Below, piece after piece: positions 25,721-35,543 of a stretch of 64,000 nt of DNA. The translations under genes and the position numbers were made by a program. The stretch is taken from NCBI RefSeq assembly GCF_007970185.1, contig NZ_CP042431.1, positions 1,550,001 to 1,614,000 of the forward strand, written 5' to 3'. How positions within the stretch are numbered: position 1 is the stretch's first letter; each line of letters begins with the position of its first letter. The notes under the pieces were generated by a model that saw only the letters and a list, made by a program, of their open reading frames with translations, had not been told where the DNA came from and ran no database searches. This DNA comes from Pseudobacter ginsenosidimutans. Lineage in GTDB: Bacteria; Bacteroidota; Bacteroidia; Chitinophagales; Chitinophagaceae.

Positions 25721-26587
25721 TTAAGGTTTCTTTTCGAGCAGTTTGAAGAACTGATCCAGTTGAGGAAGGATCACGATACGTGTTCTGCGGTTTGCAGCTT
25801 TACCTTCAACGGTATCGTTACCACCAACGGGAACGTATTCAGCTCTGCCGGCAGCAGTGATTTTGGCAGGCTCCAGACCGTATTCTTTCTGCAGAACGCG
25901 AACAACGGAAGTAGCACGTTTAACTGAGAGGTCCCAGTTGTCTACCAGTACGCCGCGGGAGAAAGGAACATTGTCTGTATGGCCTTCAACCATGAAGTCG
26001 ATATCAGGTTGGTTTTTCAGCACGGTAGCAACTTTGCCCAATACAGTTTTGGCTGCATCGGTAACGTCATAGCTTCCGCTCTTGAAGAGGAGTTTGTCGG
26101 AGATGTCGATGTAAACAACACCTTTGTCAACCTTGATGTTGATGTCTTTGTCGTCCAGGTTGCCGATAGCACCTTTCAGATTCATCACCAGTTGCATGTT
26201 CAGGCTGTCTTTCTTAGCCATTTGCTGCTGTAGAGTTTGGATGTAAGCATCTTTAGCACCCATATTGTCGAGAGATTTGCGGATGCTTTCAGCCTGAGAG
26301 CTGGAGATCACGGAGAGATCCTGCAGTTGTTTCAGGGCTGTAGTATTGTTTTCTTTCAGGTAATCGATTTGTTTGTTGAGGGCTGCGATCTCGTTCTGGA
26401 GGGCTTCAGCTTTACGTGCAGCTTCAGCTTTGAGGTCTTCGCAACCTTTGAGGTCGCCTGTGAGTTTGGTGTTGGCTGCTGTGAGCTCAGCTACTTTAGC
26501 TTGCTCAGCGGCAAATTTCTTTTTACTAACGCAAGAGTAAAGGAGGATAGGGGACATCGCTACTAATAAGACTTGTCTGGGCTTCAT
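25721..26587 (-). CDS. OmpA-family peptidoglycan-binding lipoprotein
   Basis: A 288-residue lipoprotein (lipobox LYSC, Cys19). Residues about 25-125 form a long coiled coil rich in Ala, Glu and Lys. The C-terminal OmpA domain (about 160-275) includes LLFKSGSYDV, MVEGHTDNVPF, WDLSVKRATSVVRVL and NRRTRIVI, which carry the Asp and Arg that bind diaminopimelate. It links the outer membrane to peptidoglycan. The gene is monocistronic, with a candidate -7 element at 26686. Confidence 0.9.
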   Translation of the reverse strand: MKPRQVLLVAMSPILLYSCVSKKKFAAEQAKVAELTAANTKLTGDLKGCEDLKAEAARKAEALQNEIAALNKQIDYLKENNTTALKQLQDLSVISSSQAESIRKSLDNMGAKDAYIQTLQQQMAKKDSLNMQLVMNLKGAIGNLDDKDINIKVDKGVVYIDISDKLLFKSGSYDVTDAAKTVLGKVATVLKNQPDIDFMVEGHTDNVPFSRGVLVDNWDLSVKRATSVVRVLQKEYGLEPAKITAAGRAEYVPVGGNDTVEGKAANRRTRIVILPQLDQFFKLLEKKP

Positions 26588-26685
26588 ATTAATTGTTTTG
26601 AATGAGAAATATACATCCGGCCGGGCAGTACTGCAATCGCCTGTTGGTTTTTAGGTTTAGCAAGCATCGTGCCTGTCTGGGCTGC

Positions 26686-26693
26686 CAAAGTTA
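26686..26693 (-). promoter_or_regulatory. Candidate -7 element of the ompA-like gene
   Basis: TAACTTTG on the minus strand fits TAnnTTTG and would give a 5' leader of about 95 bases. No -33 TTG is found at normal spacing. Confidence 0.35.
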
Positions 26694-26840
26694 ATTGAAC
26701 GAAAGAAAATTGTTACTATACAATTAGTTAAGTGTTCTTTTTAAGGTCATTTTAATTGCTGAATTCATGAAAAGACTCACAGCTCCACCATGCAGTATTG
26801 ATAAATTACAGGTTCCATTAGAAGGGATCATCATATGAAG

Positions 26841-26856
26841 TGGTACAGTTTGGTAC
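26841..26856 (+). promoter_or_regulatory. Direct repeat TGGTAC-N4-TGGTAC upstream of recA
   Basis: Two TGGTAC hexamers begin at 26841 and 26851, exactly ten bases apart, so both would face the same side of the helix. They lie about 110 bases upstream of the recA -33 element. They could be a regulator site, but no known SOS box of this shape is established for the phylum. Confidence 0.3.
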
Positions 26857-26966
26857 TCTACAATTTTCTGCTGCACAAACGCAATACTTCATCATAATAT
26901 TATATTCAGGATCAACGAAAATATCGCCTCCAAAAAATTTAGTGCCGTTTTGCTAAAATAATTAGT

Positions 26967-26995
26967 TTGCAATTCGGATTTTTCACCTACATTTG
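26967..26995 (+). promoter_or_regulatory. recA promoter (TTG-N18-TACATTTG)
   Basis: A -33 TTG (26967-26969) and a -7 TACATTTG (26988-26995) are separated by 18 bases, close to the Bacteroidota consensus. The predicted start near 27000 gives a leader of about 40 bases before the recA ATG at 27041. This is the best complete promoter in the window. Confidence 0.65.
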
Positions 26996-27040
26996 AATTG
27001 CAATCGATCACTACTAATAACTACTAAAAACTCACCCATT

Positions 27041-28081
27041 ATGTCAAAAGATAAAGAGAAAGAAGCAGCAGGTACCGGCGGCAACAGCGAAAAGCTGAAA
27101 GCGCTTAAACTGACCATAGACAAGATTGAGAAGGATTTTGGAAAGGGCAGTGTAATGATGATGAACGAAAAATCCCAGGACCCGCATGAAGTAGTATCCA
27201 CCGGTTCTATCGGTCTGGACACAGCGCTTGGAATTGGCGGTTTCCCACGGGGACGTATCATCGAGATCTACGGACCTGAATCTTCCGGTAAAACAACCAT
27301 CGCCATCCATGCGATCGCTGAAGCCCAGAAGAAAGGCGGTATGTGCGCCATCATTGACGCAGAGCACGCATTCGACAGCGCTTATGCCCGCAAGTTAGGT
27401 GTGGATGTGGACAATCTCCTGATCTCTCAGCCCGACTATGGTGAACAGGCTCTCGAAATCGCAGACCGCCTGATCCTTTCCGGAGCACTGGATGTGGTGG
27501 TGATTGACTCCGTAGCCGCACTGGTGCCAAAAGGTGAACTGGAAGGCGAAATGGGTGACAGCAAAATGGGTCTTCAAGCCCGCCTGATGTCTCAGGCACT
27601 GCGTAAACTGACCGCCACTATCAATAAGACCAATACTATTTGCATATTCATCAACCAGCTTCGTGAAAAGATCGGTGTGATGTTCGGTAACCCCGAAACT
27701 ACTACCGGTGGTAATGCCCTGAAGTTCTACGCATCTGTCCGCCTCGACATTCGTCGTATGGCGCAGATCAAAGACGGAGATGAAGCAATCGGTAACCGTG
27801 TTAAAGTGAAAGTGGTAAAAAATAAAGTAGCTCCTCCTTTCCGCGCAGCAGAATTCGATATCGTGTTCGGAGAAGGTATCTCCAAAACCGGTGAGATCCT
27901 CGATATGGGCGTGGAGCTGGGAATCGTACAGAAAAGCGGTAGCTGGTTCAGCTACAATAGCGATAAACTCGGCCAGGGCCGCGATGCAGTGAAACAACTG
28001 CTCATCGATAATCCTGAGCTGTCAATGGAGATCGAAACAAAGATCCGCGAAAAAATTAAAGAAATGCAGGACGCTAACTAA
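27041..28081 (+). CDS. recA: RecA recombinase
   Basis: A 346-residue RecA. The P-loop is GPESSGKTT, followed by [16 protein letters not shown], the Walker B strand [22 protein letters not shown], the L2 region ([21 protein letters not shown]) and a C-terminal acidic/Lys region. It forms filaments on single-stranded DNA, carries out strand exchange and triggers repressor self-cleavage. The ATG at 27041 is used; an upstream in-frame TTG lies within the promoter and cannot be the start. A terminator follows at 28141. Confidence 0.97.
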   Translation: MSKDKEKEAAGTGGNSEKLKALKLTIDKIEKDFGKGSVMMMNEKSQDPHEVVSTGSIGLDTALGIGGFPRGRIIEIYGPESSGKTTIAIHAIAEAQKKGGMCAIIDAEHAFDSAYARKLGVDVDNLLISQPDYGEQALEIADRLILSGALDVVVIDSVAALVPKGELEGEMGDSKMGLQARLMSQALRKLTATINKTNTICIFINQLREKIGVMFGNPETTTGGNALKFYASVRLDIRRMAQIKDGDEAIGNRVKVKVVKNKVAPPFRAAEFDIVFGEGISKTGEILDMGVELGIVQKSGSWFSYNSDKLGQGRDAVKQLLIDNPELSMEIETKIREKIKEMQDAN

Positions 28082-28140
28082 AGTATCCCATCAACCCTGC
28101 ATTCAAAAGATAGTTTTATGATGGGTTAGTAAATAGTAGG

Positions 28141-28172
28141 ACCGGCCAATTCTTTGGCTGGTTTTTCTTTTT
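28141..28172 (+). terminator. Intrinsic terminator of recA
   Basis: ACCGGCCA and TGGCTGGT (one G-U pair) flank a six-base loop and are followed by TTTTTCTTTTT. Confidence 0.8.
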
Positions 28173-28195
28173 ATACATATTATATACAGGAAGAA

Positions 28196-28678
28196 CTAAG
28201 CAACACACATAAAGCCTCCCACATTCTGTTTCAGGAAACTCTCTATCTGCACATCCTGCAGACTCTTACCTTTCACCGCCCAGAAATAAGGCATGGTCCG
28301 GCTTTCTCCCCTTCCTTCAAAACTGATCTCCATCGCCTTCGGCGCAGATGGGATCAATACCAGGCCCCGTTCCCGGTCTACCATATACGAACTGTTGATC
28401 ACCAGCTTCTTTACCGTGAATGAATAACCGCTTTTAGTACTTACCCTGAACCGGTTGCCATTCCAGCCGATCGACGCCAGTTGTACTACACTCACTTCCT
28501 TCAACCGCTTGCCGGAACGACGGAACTGTTCCACCAATGTTTGCACTCGGCCAGCGCCAGCCTGTACAATTACAAGATCGGTATCATCCTGCTGTAATTC
28601 CCCCACCACCAGGTCCGGCATCAGCAAAACCGCCGGAGCGATCATTCCGGATTGAAACAGAAAATTTCTCCTGTTCAT
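28196..28678 (-). CDS. Exported protein of unknown function
   Basis: A 160-residue protein. The start at 28678 gives an N-terminus with paired arginines and a hydrophobic stretch (MNRRNFLFQSGMIAPAVLL), a Tat-like or Sec signal. The mature part is predicted mostly beta, with a basic middle (RRSGKRLKEV) and a C-terminus ending GGFMCVA. No family is recognised. It stands alone and ends about 25 bases past the recA terminator. Confidence 0.6.
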   Translation of the reverse strand: MNRRNFLFQSGMIAPAVLLMPDLVVGELQQDDTDLVIVQAGAGRVQTLVEQFRRSGKRLKEVSVVQLASIGWNGNRFRVSTKSGYSFTVKKLVINSSYMVDRERGLVLIPSAPKAMEISFEGRGESRTMPYFWAVKGKSLQDVQIESFLKQNVGGFMCVA

Positions 28679-29050
28679 ATAATTGATTTTTAGAATGTAA
28701 TGATAAAAAATCATCGCTCGCCAGGCCAAAGGAATTATGATTGTAACCCACTTACACCAGTTTAGCATACTGATCTTTCAGAGATCCGCAGAACCAAACC
28801 ATTTTTCGCATATACATCAGGGATAGCTGCCAAATGCAGCACAGTACTTTATTTCACAGTATTAGAGGGGGAAATGATTGATCAAAAATAGAGAAAGTAA
28901 CAGAAATAAAAAAGGGGTCTGAATAGACATTCAACCCCGCTTTAAAATCCAATATCCTATGAAAAACCGAGGTAAAAATAAGGGTGAATTTTCATTTCTG
29001 CAATACCATTTTGTGGTAATCCTAAAAAAGGTATGCCGAATTGATCTAGA
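28679..29050. other. Intergenic region
   Basis: This 372-base AT-rich gap lies between two minus-strand genes. It holds the terminator of the T9SS protein gene at 28908-28938 and presumably the promoter of the downstream exported-protein gene, although no consensus -7 element is seen. No credible reading frame is present. Confidence 0.5.
28908..28938 (-). terminator. Intrinsic terminator of the T9SS cargo gene at 29051
   Basis: On the minus strand GGGGTTGAAT pairs with ATTCA-G-ACCCC (one bulged G) around GTCT and is followed by six T. It lies about 112 bases past the stop codon. Confidence 0.65.
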
Positions 29051-29686
29051 TCAATTTTTTAATAGCTTTTCCTGGCTTATAGTACCGGTAACCCGGTTGT
29101 TTACGCGTAAAATGTACACCCCCTTTTCCAGGGAACTCACATTTAGGGTCTGCAACCCATGAAAACCGCTTTGACTGAGCCGGATCACGCCCCGGGCATC
29201 GATGATCTGCACATCTGAAGCATGCTCGGAACGGATGATAAGAATATTATCTACAGGGTTGGGGTAAAACTTGAAGGAAATATCACCGGCAATCAGGGTG
29301 GAAGCGATCAGCGAGTGCTGGTCTACCCCACTCTTTCCAGCATGTTTGATCCGGTAGGCATTGCGGCCCTTTCCGGGAGAATCATCTACCCATTCATACC
29401 AATCCCCCGAAACCGGTTGCTTCAGCAAGGCCACCATTTCAAAATCTCGACCATTCACACTTCTTTCTACCGCCACAAACGCAGCGCCCTCAATGCGCGC
29501 CAGCCGCCAGTTCAACAACACTTTCGTTCTCTCCTTTACGATCGCGGCCAGGTTGGTCACCTGAACAGAAGAATCGTCTCCCTCTGCCAGTAAAGACCTT
29601 TCATCTGATGCCGGTACAGTCTGCCCCTGCAGTACAACTACACCACCCAATACAAGGAACAAACAGAACATCAGATTTTTGACCAT
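29051..29686 (-). CDS. Secreted protein with type IX secretion sorting domain
   Basis: A 211-residue protein. Residues 1-24 form a signal peptide (LVLGGVVVLQGQ). A fibronectin-like or beta-sandwich part follows (VLLNWRLARIEGAAFVAVER, then MVALLKQPVSG). The C-terminal 75 residues are a T9SS type A sorting domain: FKFYPNPVDNILIIRS, then VQIIDARGVI and LEKGVYILRVNN, ending in a basic tail. Such domains direct passage through the outer membrane and then attachment or release. The protein is small for a cargo and its passenger activity is unknown. Confidence 0.85.
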   Translation of the reverse strand: MVKNLMFCLFLVLGGVVVLQGQTVPASDERSLLAEGDDSSVQVTNLAAIVKERTKVLLNWRLARIEGAAFVAVERSVNGRDFEMVALLKQPVSGDWYEWVDDSPGKGRNAYRIKHAGKSGVDQHSLIASTLIAGDISFKFYPNPVDNILIIRSEHASDVQIIDARGVIRLSQSGFHGLQTLNVSSLEKGVYILRVNNRVTGTISQEKLLKN

Positions 29687-29826
29687 AGGTTCAAGCTTTG
29701 AATTTTCAGGGAACAGCTTATTTACAATATCTGTGCCGCGGCTGTTGAAAACGAAGCCAAACCTTTCAAAATTTTTACATTACAGTTAAAGTTTCTTCAA
29801 AATGACGCTTATCAGTACCTTTAAGC

Positions 29827-30282
29827 ATGATCAAGACCCGACGCTTAAACATTAGAAAACGGATCGCTCTCGTAGCGCATGACAATAAGAAAAAAGACCT
29901 GATAGAATGGGCTGAATTCAATAAAGTGGTTTTGGCCAAACATGAACTGATTGCCACCGGAACCACGGGGAAGTTGATGGAGGATCAGCTCGACAGGCCC
30001 GTAAAGAAACTGCTCAGCGGACCGCTCGGCGGCGACCAGCAGATCGGAGCCATGATTGCAGGTGGAGAGATCGATGTACTGATCTTCTTCTGGGACCCCA
30101 TGGAAGCACAACCTCATGATAGCGACGTAAAAGCCCTGCTCCGAATCGCGATGGCCTGGAATTGCATCATGGCCTGCGACCGCTCCACGGCAGACTTTGT
30201 GCTGACTTCACCCCTGATGCAGACTGAATACACGCTCAATATTCCGGATTATTCCACCTACCTTAAACGAAAGATCGATTGA
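29827..30282 (+). CDS. mgsA: Methylglyoxal synthase
   Basis: A 151-residue enzyme converting dihydroxyacetone phosphate to methylglyoxal and phosphate. The core motifs are IALVAHDNKK, ATGTTGK (phosphate binding), SGPLGGDQQIGA and FFWDPMEAQPHDSDVKAL, which contain the catalytic Asp and the His conserved in the family. The N-terminus has about ten extra basic residues before the usual beginning. The gene is monocistronic. Confidence 0.93.
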   Translation: MIKTRRLNIRKRIALVAHDNKKKDLIEWAEFNKVVLAKHELIATGTTGKLMEDQLDRPVKKLLSGPLGGDQQIGAMIAGGEIDVLIFFWDPMEAQPHDSDVKALLRIAMAWNCIMACDRSTADFVLTSPLMQTEYTLNIPDYSTYLKRKID

Positions 30283-30328
30283 GTTTGTTAATGTTTCTAT
30301 AGCTTCCGGCAATCGGGTAAATGCTCCG

Positions 30329-30336
30329 TAAATTTG
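30329..30336 (+). promoter_or_regulatory. Candidate -7 element (TAAATTTG) of uvrB
   Basis: TAAATTTG fits TAnnTTTG and ends 19 bases before the uvrB ATG. A -33 TTG at normal spacing is not evident. Confidence 0.45.
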
Positions 30337-30355
30337 CCGGTTACCCATTTTACTT

Positions 30356-32401
30356 ATGGCATTCAATTTACACACCCCCTTTCCTCCGGCGGGCGACCAG
30401 CCGGAAGCCATCCGTCAATTGACCGAAGGCATACAGAATGGAGAGAAACACCAGGTGCTGCTCGGTGTCACCGGTAGTGGTAAAACCTTTACCATGGCCA
30501 ATGTGATCCAGCAGGTACAACGTCCTACACTGGTGCTCACACATAACAAAACACTCGTAGCCCAGCTGTACGGAGAGTTCAAACAGTTCTTTCCAGACAA
30601 TGCCGTTGGCTATTTCGTGAGCTATTACGATTATTACCAGCCCGAGGCTTATATGCCCGTGTCTGACACTTATATCGAAAAAGATCTCAGCATCAATGAT
30701 GAGCTGGACAAACTCCGGCTTCACGCTACCTCTGAGTTACTTTCAGGAAGACGTGATATCATCGTTGTGGCTTCCGTAAGCTGTATCTATGGTATGGGTA
30801 ATCCGCAGGTCCTCGAAAGCGGGATCATCCGCATCAATCGCGGACAATCCATTTCCCGTCAGGGTTTCCTGCATGCACTGGTGAATGCACTGTACAATCG
30901 CACACAAACGGAATTCACGCGGGGCACCTTCCGTGTGAAAGGAGATACAGTAGACATCAACCTGCCTTACCTAGATCAGGGCCTTCGCATCACCTTCTTC
31001 GGTGATGAGATCGAAACCATCGAAACGCTGGACATCAAAACAGGTAAACGTATCGCAGGAAAGGAAACAGCCGCCATCTTTCCTGCCAACCTTTATCTGG
31101 CGCCCAAAGACATCATTCAACAGATCCTTTTCGAGATACAGGACGAAGCCAATTCACAAGTGGAATATTTCAAGAAAACAGGCAAGTTCATCGAAGCACA
31201 AAGGCTTGGTGAACGTGTGAACTATGATGTGGAAATGATCCGTGAGCTCGGCTATTGCAATGGCGTGGAAAACTACTCGCGCTTTTTCGACAGAAGAATT
31301 CCAGGTACCCGCCCATTCTGTCTGCTCGATTATTTCCCGGATGATTACCTTATGATCATCGATGAAAGCCATCAAACCATTCCGCAGGTCAGCGGTATGT
31401 ACGGCGGCGACCGCAGCCGCAAGCTGGTGCTGGTTGATTACGGATTCCGTCTTCCCTCCGCACTCGATAACCGTCCACTCAATTTCCACGAATTTGAATC
31501 GCTCACCAATCAGGTTGTATACGTATCAGCCACGCCCGGAGAATATGAACTTGAAAAGACAGGCGGTGTTGTGGCCGAACAGATCGTGCGGCCAACAGGA
31601 TTGCTCGATCCTCCCATCGAGGTTCGTCCGAGTGTAAATCAGATCGATGATCTGCTGGACGAGATCGATAAGCGCGTGAAGAAAGGAGACCGCGTACTGG
31701 TTACCACCCTGACCAAACGCATGGCAGAGGAAATGGACAAGTACCTGCATCGCATCAATATCAAATCGAAATACATTCACAGCGAAGTGGACACACTGGA
31801 ACGCGTTGAGATCCTGCGCCAGCTCAGGCTCGGAGAGATCGATGTACTCGTGGGCGTGAACCTGCTCCGTGAAGGCCTCGACCTTCCGGAAGTGTCGCTG
31901 GTGGCTATTCTCGATGCAGACAAAGAAGGTTTCCTCCGCAATGAGCGCTCCCTCACACAGACTGCAGGACGCGCAGCCCGTAACGTGGATGGTCTTGTTA
32001 TCTTCTATGCAGACAAGATCACAGAAAGTATGCAGCGCACTATGGACGAAACCTCACGTCGCCGTGAAAAACAGGTTGCGTACAACCTCGAACATAATAT
32101 CACTCCCAGAACAGTCACCAAATCCATAGAGCAGGTGATTGCACAAACCTCCGTAATCGATGTCAAAGGTTATGACCCCGACAGCCCGCTGCGGATCATG
32201 CCTGGCGAAGATATAGTCCGTCTTTCTGCCGCCGCTGAGGAACAGGTAGAATATAAAACCATTCCACAAATTGAAAAAGCCGTTGGCAAAGTGAAGAAAG
32301 AAATGGAAAAAGCTGCCAGGGACCTGGACTTCATGGAAGCCGCCAGGTTGAGGGACGAAATGTTTGCGCTGCAAAAGCAACTGGAAGAAATGAAGCAGTG
32401 A
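30356..32401 (+). CDS. uvrB: UvrABC system subunit B
   Basis: A 681-residue damage-recognition helicase. Walker A is GVTGSGKT, and the beta-hairpin that clamps DNA contains SYYDYYQPEAYMP. The helicase blocks include DESHQT, YVSATPGEYE, LREGLDLPEVSLVAILDADKEGFLR and QTAGRAARN. The C-terminal UVR domain (EKAARDLDFMEAARLRDEM) binds UvrC. Length and order are standard. It lies just upstream of polA, so two repair genes are adjacent. Confidence 0.97.
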   Translation: MAFNLHTPFPPAGDQPEAIRQLTEGIQNGEKHQVLLGVTGSGKTFTMANVIQQVQRPTLVLTHNKTLVAQLYGEFKQFFPDNAVGYFVSYYDYYQPEAYMPVSDTYIEKDLSINDELDKLRLHATSELLSGRRDIIVVASVSCIYGMGNPQVLESGIIRINRGQSISRQGFLHALVNALYNRTQTEFTRGTFRVKGDTVDINLPYLDQGLRITFFGDEIETIETLDIKTGKRIAGKETAAIFPANLYLAPKDIIQQILFEIQDEANSQVEYFKKTGKFIEAQRLGERVNYDVEMIRELGYCNGVENYSRFFDRRIPGTRPFCLLDYFPDDYLMIIDESHQTIPQVSGMYGGDRSRKLVLVDYGFRLPSALDNRPLNFHEFESLTNQVVYVSATPGEYELEKTGGVVAEQIVRPTGLLDPPIEVRPSVNQIDDLLDEIDKRVKKGDRVLVTTLTKRMAEEMDKYLHRINIKSKYIHSEVDTLERVEILRQLRLGEIDVLVGVNLLREGLDLPEVSLVAILDADKEGFLRNERSLTQTAGRAARNVDGLVIFYADKITESMQRTMDETSRRREKQVAYNLEHNITPRTVTKSIEQVIAQTSVIDVKGYDPDSPLRIMPGEDIVRLSAAAEEQVEYKTIPQIEKAVGKVKKEMEKAARDLDFMEAARLRDEMFALQKQLEEMKQ

Positions 32402-32488
32402 TAGCCCCTCTTTTCCCAACTTCCGCCAGTTCAAAAAGCTTACTAAATTCCTGAGCAATCGGATCGCCTTTGTTGTTAACTTAGCAGC

Positions 32489-35332
32489 ATGAGGCAAAAA
32501 GTATTCCTTCTCGACGCACTGGCGCTTGTATTTCGTGCTTACTATGCATTGATCCGCAACCCAAGGATCACTTCCAAAGGCAGGAACACCAATGCACAGT
32601 TCGGCTTCACCAATACATTACTCGATCTGCTGAACAACCAGAAGCCAACCCATATGGCCGTTTGCTTCGATACATCAGCTCCCACTGAAAGACATACCGA
32701 ATTCACAGAATACAAAGCCAACCGCCAGGATGCGCCGGAAGACCTCAAGGCTGCTCTTCCCGATATCAAAAAGATCATCCGCGGATTCAATATTCCCGTG
32801 ATTGAATTTGATGGTTATGAAGCAGACGATGTGATAGGCACCCTCAGCAAACAGGCAGCCAAAGCAGGCTATGAAGTGTTCATGGTAACGCCGGACAAGG
32901 ATTATGGTCAACTCGTTGACGGCAATATCAAGATCTACAAACCCGGCTACCAGGGCGGAGATGCAGAGATCCTCGGCGCCAAAGAGGTTTGCGAAAAATG
33001 GAATATCAAAGAAGTGCATCAGGTGATCGATATTCTCGGGCTCATGGGAGACGCAGTGGACAATATCCCCGGCATCCCTGGTGTTGGAGAGAAAACCGCC
33101 GCCAAACTGCTGGCAGAATATGGCACTCTTGAGAACGTACTCGAAAATGCAGACAAGATCAAAGGCGCACTCGGCGAAAAAATACGCAATGGCGCTAATT
33201 CAGCCATCCTCTCCAAAAAACTGGCCACCATCATTACAGACGTGCCCGTTGAATTCCACGCAGAAGATTTCAAAGTAAAAGAGATCAACAAAGATCTGCT
33301 GGCAGAAATTTTCTCAGAGCTCGAATTCAAAACCATCGGTAAACGCATTCTCGGCGAAAGCTTCAATGTAATTCCCGGAGCCGCTCCACAGGGCGTTCAA
33401 ACCGATCTCTTCGGCAATGCCGTTGATACGCCTGCAGCTAAAAGCAAAGGGAAGAAAGAAGAAGAAGCAACCGATGAAGACCGCGCACCCAGCACAGAAA
33501 CGCTGCACGCCGGCAAGACCATTCATAACACTGCACACCAATACCGCGCCATCACGGAAGACGCCGCCATCGATACCCTGATCAAAGAACTGATGGAGCA
33601 ACCCGAGATCTGCTTCGATACCGAAACCACCAATCTAGATGCCAATGACGCCGAACTGGTAGGCATGAGCTTCTCTTACAAAACAGGAGAAGCCTACTAC
33701 GTTCCCTGCTCTCCCGATCAGGAACAAACGAAAAAGCTATTGAAGAAATTCGCGCCGCTTTTCGACAATACCAATATCATCTGGCTCGGTCAGAACCTCA
33801 AATATGACATGCTCGTACTGAAATGGTACGGCTTCGAGCTGAAAGGAAATATTTTCGATACCATGCTTGCCCATTACGTGATAGAACCCGATGGCAAACG
33901 CAGCATGGACGTGCTCAGCGTGCAATACCTCGGCTATGAGCCCATTCATATCGATGAACTTATCGGCAAGAAAGGAAAGACACAGGGCAATATGCGTGAT
34001 GTAGAATTGTCGAAGATCACAGACTATGCCGCAGAAGATGCAGATGTGACCCTGCAATTGAAACAGGTGTTTGCTCCTTTGCTCAAGACCAAAGAAGTAG
34101 AAAAAGTATTCAGTGAAGTGGAGAACCCGCTCGTGAAAGTACTTACCGATATGGAGTTCGAAGGTGTTCGCATCGATGTGGACTTCCTCAAAGAATATTC
34201 ATCTCAACTTGAACAGGAAGCCAAACAGGCCGAAGAGAACGTATTCCAGCAGGCTGGAGTGAAATTCAATCTCGGTTCTCCCAAACAGTTAGGAGAAGTG
34301 CTTTTCGAGAAACTGCAATTGGATCCCAGGGCCAAAAAGACCAAGACCGGTCAATATGCTACCGGCGAAGATGTGCTGTTGAAACTGGCCGGCCAGAATA
34401 AGATCGTTGATGATATCCTGGCCTACCGCGAGCTCACCAAGTTGCGCTCCACCTACGTGGACGCTCTACCACAGATGATCAACCGCAAAACGGGCCGCGT
34501 GCACACATCGTATGCCCAGGCTGTTGCAGTTACTGGTCGGCTTAGCAGCAATAACCCCAACCTGCAGAATATTCCCGTTCGTACAGACCGTGGCAAGGAG
34601 ATCCGCAAGGCTTTCATTCCCCGCGATAATGGCCATACCCTCCTCTCTGCCGACTATTCGCAGATCGAACTGCGCATTGTGGCCGCCATCAGCGGAGACC
34701 CGGCCATGTGCGAAGCGTTCAAGCTCGGCAAGGATATCCATACTGCCACTGCTGCAAAAGTGTATGGGGTAGACGAAGCAGATGTGACCAAGGAAATGCG
34801 CTACAAAGCCAAGAGCGTGAACTTCGGTATCATTTACGGACAGGGAGCATTCGGACTTGCGGATAATCTCGGTATCAGCAGAACTGAAGCCAAAGAGATC
34901 ATCGATAATTACAAGAAGCAATTCTCCAACATCCAGAAATACATGGATGATACCATCAACTTCGCTCGTGAAACCGGTTACGTTCAAACCTTGATGGGCA
35001 GGAAGCGCTGGCTTCGCGATATCAATTCCGCCAACTTCACAGTAAGAGGTTTTGCTGAACGAAACGCCATCAACTCCCCTATCCAGGGAACCGCCGCAGA
35101 TATGATCAAACTGGCGATGATCAAACTGCACCACGAATTCAAAAAGAATAAATTCAAATCGAAGATGATCCTGCAGGTGCATGACGAGTTGGTCTTCGAT
35201 GCCGTACTGGAAGAAGTGGATACCATCAAACCGCTGATCCTGGATTGTATGAGCTCAGCACTTACGTTACCCAATGAAGTACCTGTACTCGCGGAGATCG
35301 GAGGTGGCAAAAACTGGCTGGAAGCGCACTAA
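32489..35332 (+). CDS. polA: DNA polymerase I
   Basis: A 947-residue family A polymerase with all three parts. The 5' nuclease domain (about 1-290) has DGYEADDVIGTL and GLMGDAVDNIPGIPGVGEKTA. The 3'-5' exonuclease domain (about 345-545) has CFDTETTNLD with an intact DxE motif and a Tyr-Asp-containing third motif (DYAAEDADVTLQ), so proofreading is probably active. The polymerase domain has motif A with Asp722 (ADYSQIELR), motif B (RYKAKSVNFGIIYG) and motif C with Asp899 (VHDELVF). A Lys/Glu linker (about 305-335) joins the first two parts. It fills gaps in repair and removes Okazaki primers. Confidence 0.97.
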   Translation: MRQKVFLLDALALVFRAYYALIRNPRITSKGRNTNAQFGFTNTLLDLLNNQKPTHMAVCFDTSAPTERHTEFTEYKANRQDAPEDLKAALPDIKKIIRGFNIPVIEFDGYEADDVIGTLSKQAAKAGYEVFMVTPDKDYGQLVDGNIKIYKPGYQGGDAEILGAKEVCEKWNIKEVHQVIDILGLMGDAVDNIPGIPGVGEKTAAKLLAEYGTLENVLENADKIKGALGEKIRNGANSAILSKKLATIITDVPVEFHAEDFKVKEINKDLLAEIFSELEFKTIGKRILGESFNVIPGAAPQGVQTDLFGNAVDTPAAKSKGKKEEEATDEDRAPSTETLHAGKTIHNTAHQYRAITEDAAIDTLIKELMEQPEICFDTETTNLDANDAELVGMSFSYKTGEAYYVPCSPDQEQTKKLLKKFAPLFDNTNIIWLGQNLKYDMLVLKWYGFELKGNIFDTMLAHYVIEPDGKRSMDVLSVQYLGYEPIHIDELIGKKGKTQGNMRDVELSKITDYAAEDADVTLQLKQVFAPLLKTKEVEKVFSEVENPLVKVLTDMEFEGVRIDVDFLKEYSSQLEQEAKQAEENVFQQAGVKFNLGSPKQLGEVLFEKLQLDPRAKKTKTGQYATGEDVLLKLAGQNKIVDDILAYRELTKLRSTYVDALPQMINRKTGRVHTSYAQAVAVTGRLSSNNPNLQNIPVRTDRGKEIRKAFIPRDNGHTLLSADYSQIELRIVAAISGDPAMCEAFKLGKDIHTATAAKVYGVDEADVTKEMRYKAKSVNFGIIYGQGAFGLADNLGISRTEAKEIIDNYKKQFSNIQKYMDDTINFARETGYVQTLMGRKRWLRDINSANFTVRGFAERNAINSPIQGTAADMIKLAMIKLHHEFKKNKFKSKMILQVHDELVFDAVLEEVDTIKPLILDCMSSALTLPNEVPVLAEIGGGKNWLEAH

Positions 35333-35362
35333 ATCCAATACTTAACTTTCCTTTACAATATC

Positions 35363-35386
35363 AGGGGCTTGAATTTACAAGCCCCT
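35363..35386 (+). terminator. Hairpin after polA, probable terminator
   Basis: AGGGGCTTG and CAAGCCCCT form a perfect nine-pair stem around a six-base loop, 30 bases past the polA stop. No T-run follows, so termination is likely but not certain. Confidence 0.5.
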
Positions 35387-35543
35387 AACAGTCTCCGGCG
35401 TCTAATTTGTGTAGATAAAGAGATAAATCGCATTCATTTCAGACGGTTGTTTTAACATGTTTATGACGTTTACTCATTAAACAATTGCCATATGAACTGT
35501 CTAACTTGAGTTCGGTATTTCCCAAAACCTAAATTTTCCCGGT

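Larger units (their letters stand above)
26588..27040. other. Long intergenic region between divergent ompA-like and recA genes
   Basis: This 453-base AT-rich region holds the promoters of two divergent genes. A -7-like TAACTTTG (26686-26693, minus) is about 100 bases before ompA, and TACATTTG (26988-26995, plus) precedes recA. A direct repeat of TGGTAC lies between them at 26841-26856. No reading frame of substance is seen. Confidence 0.55.
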
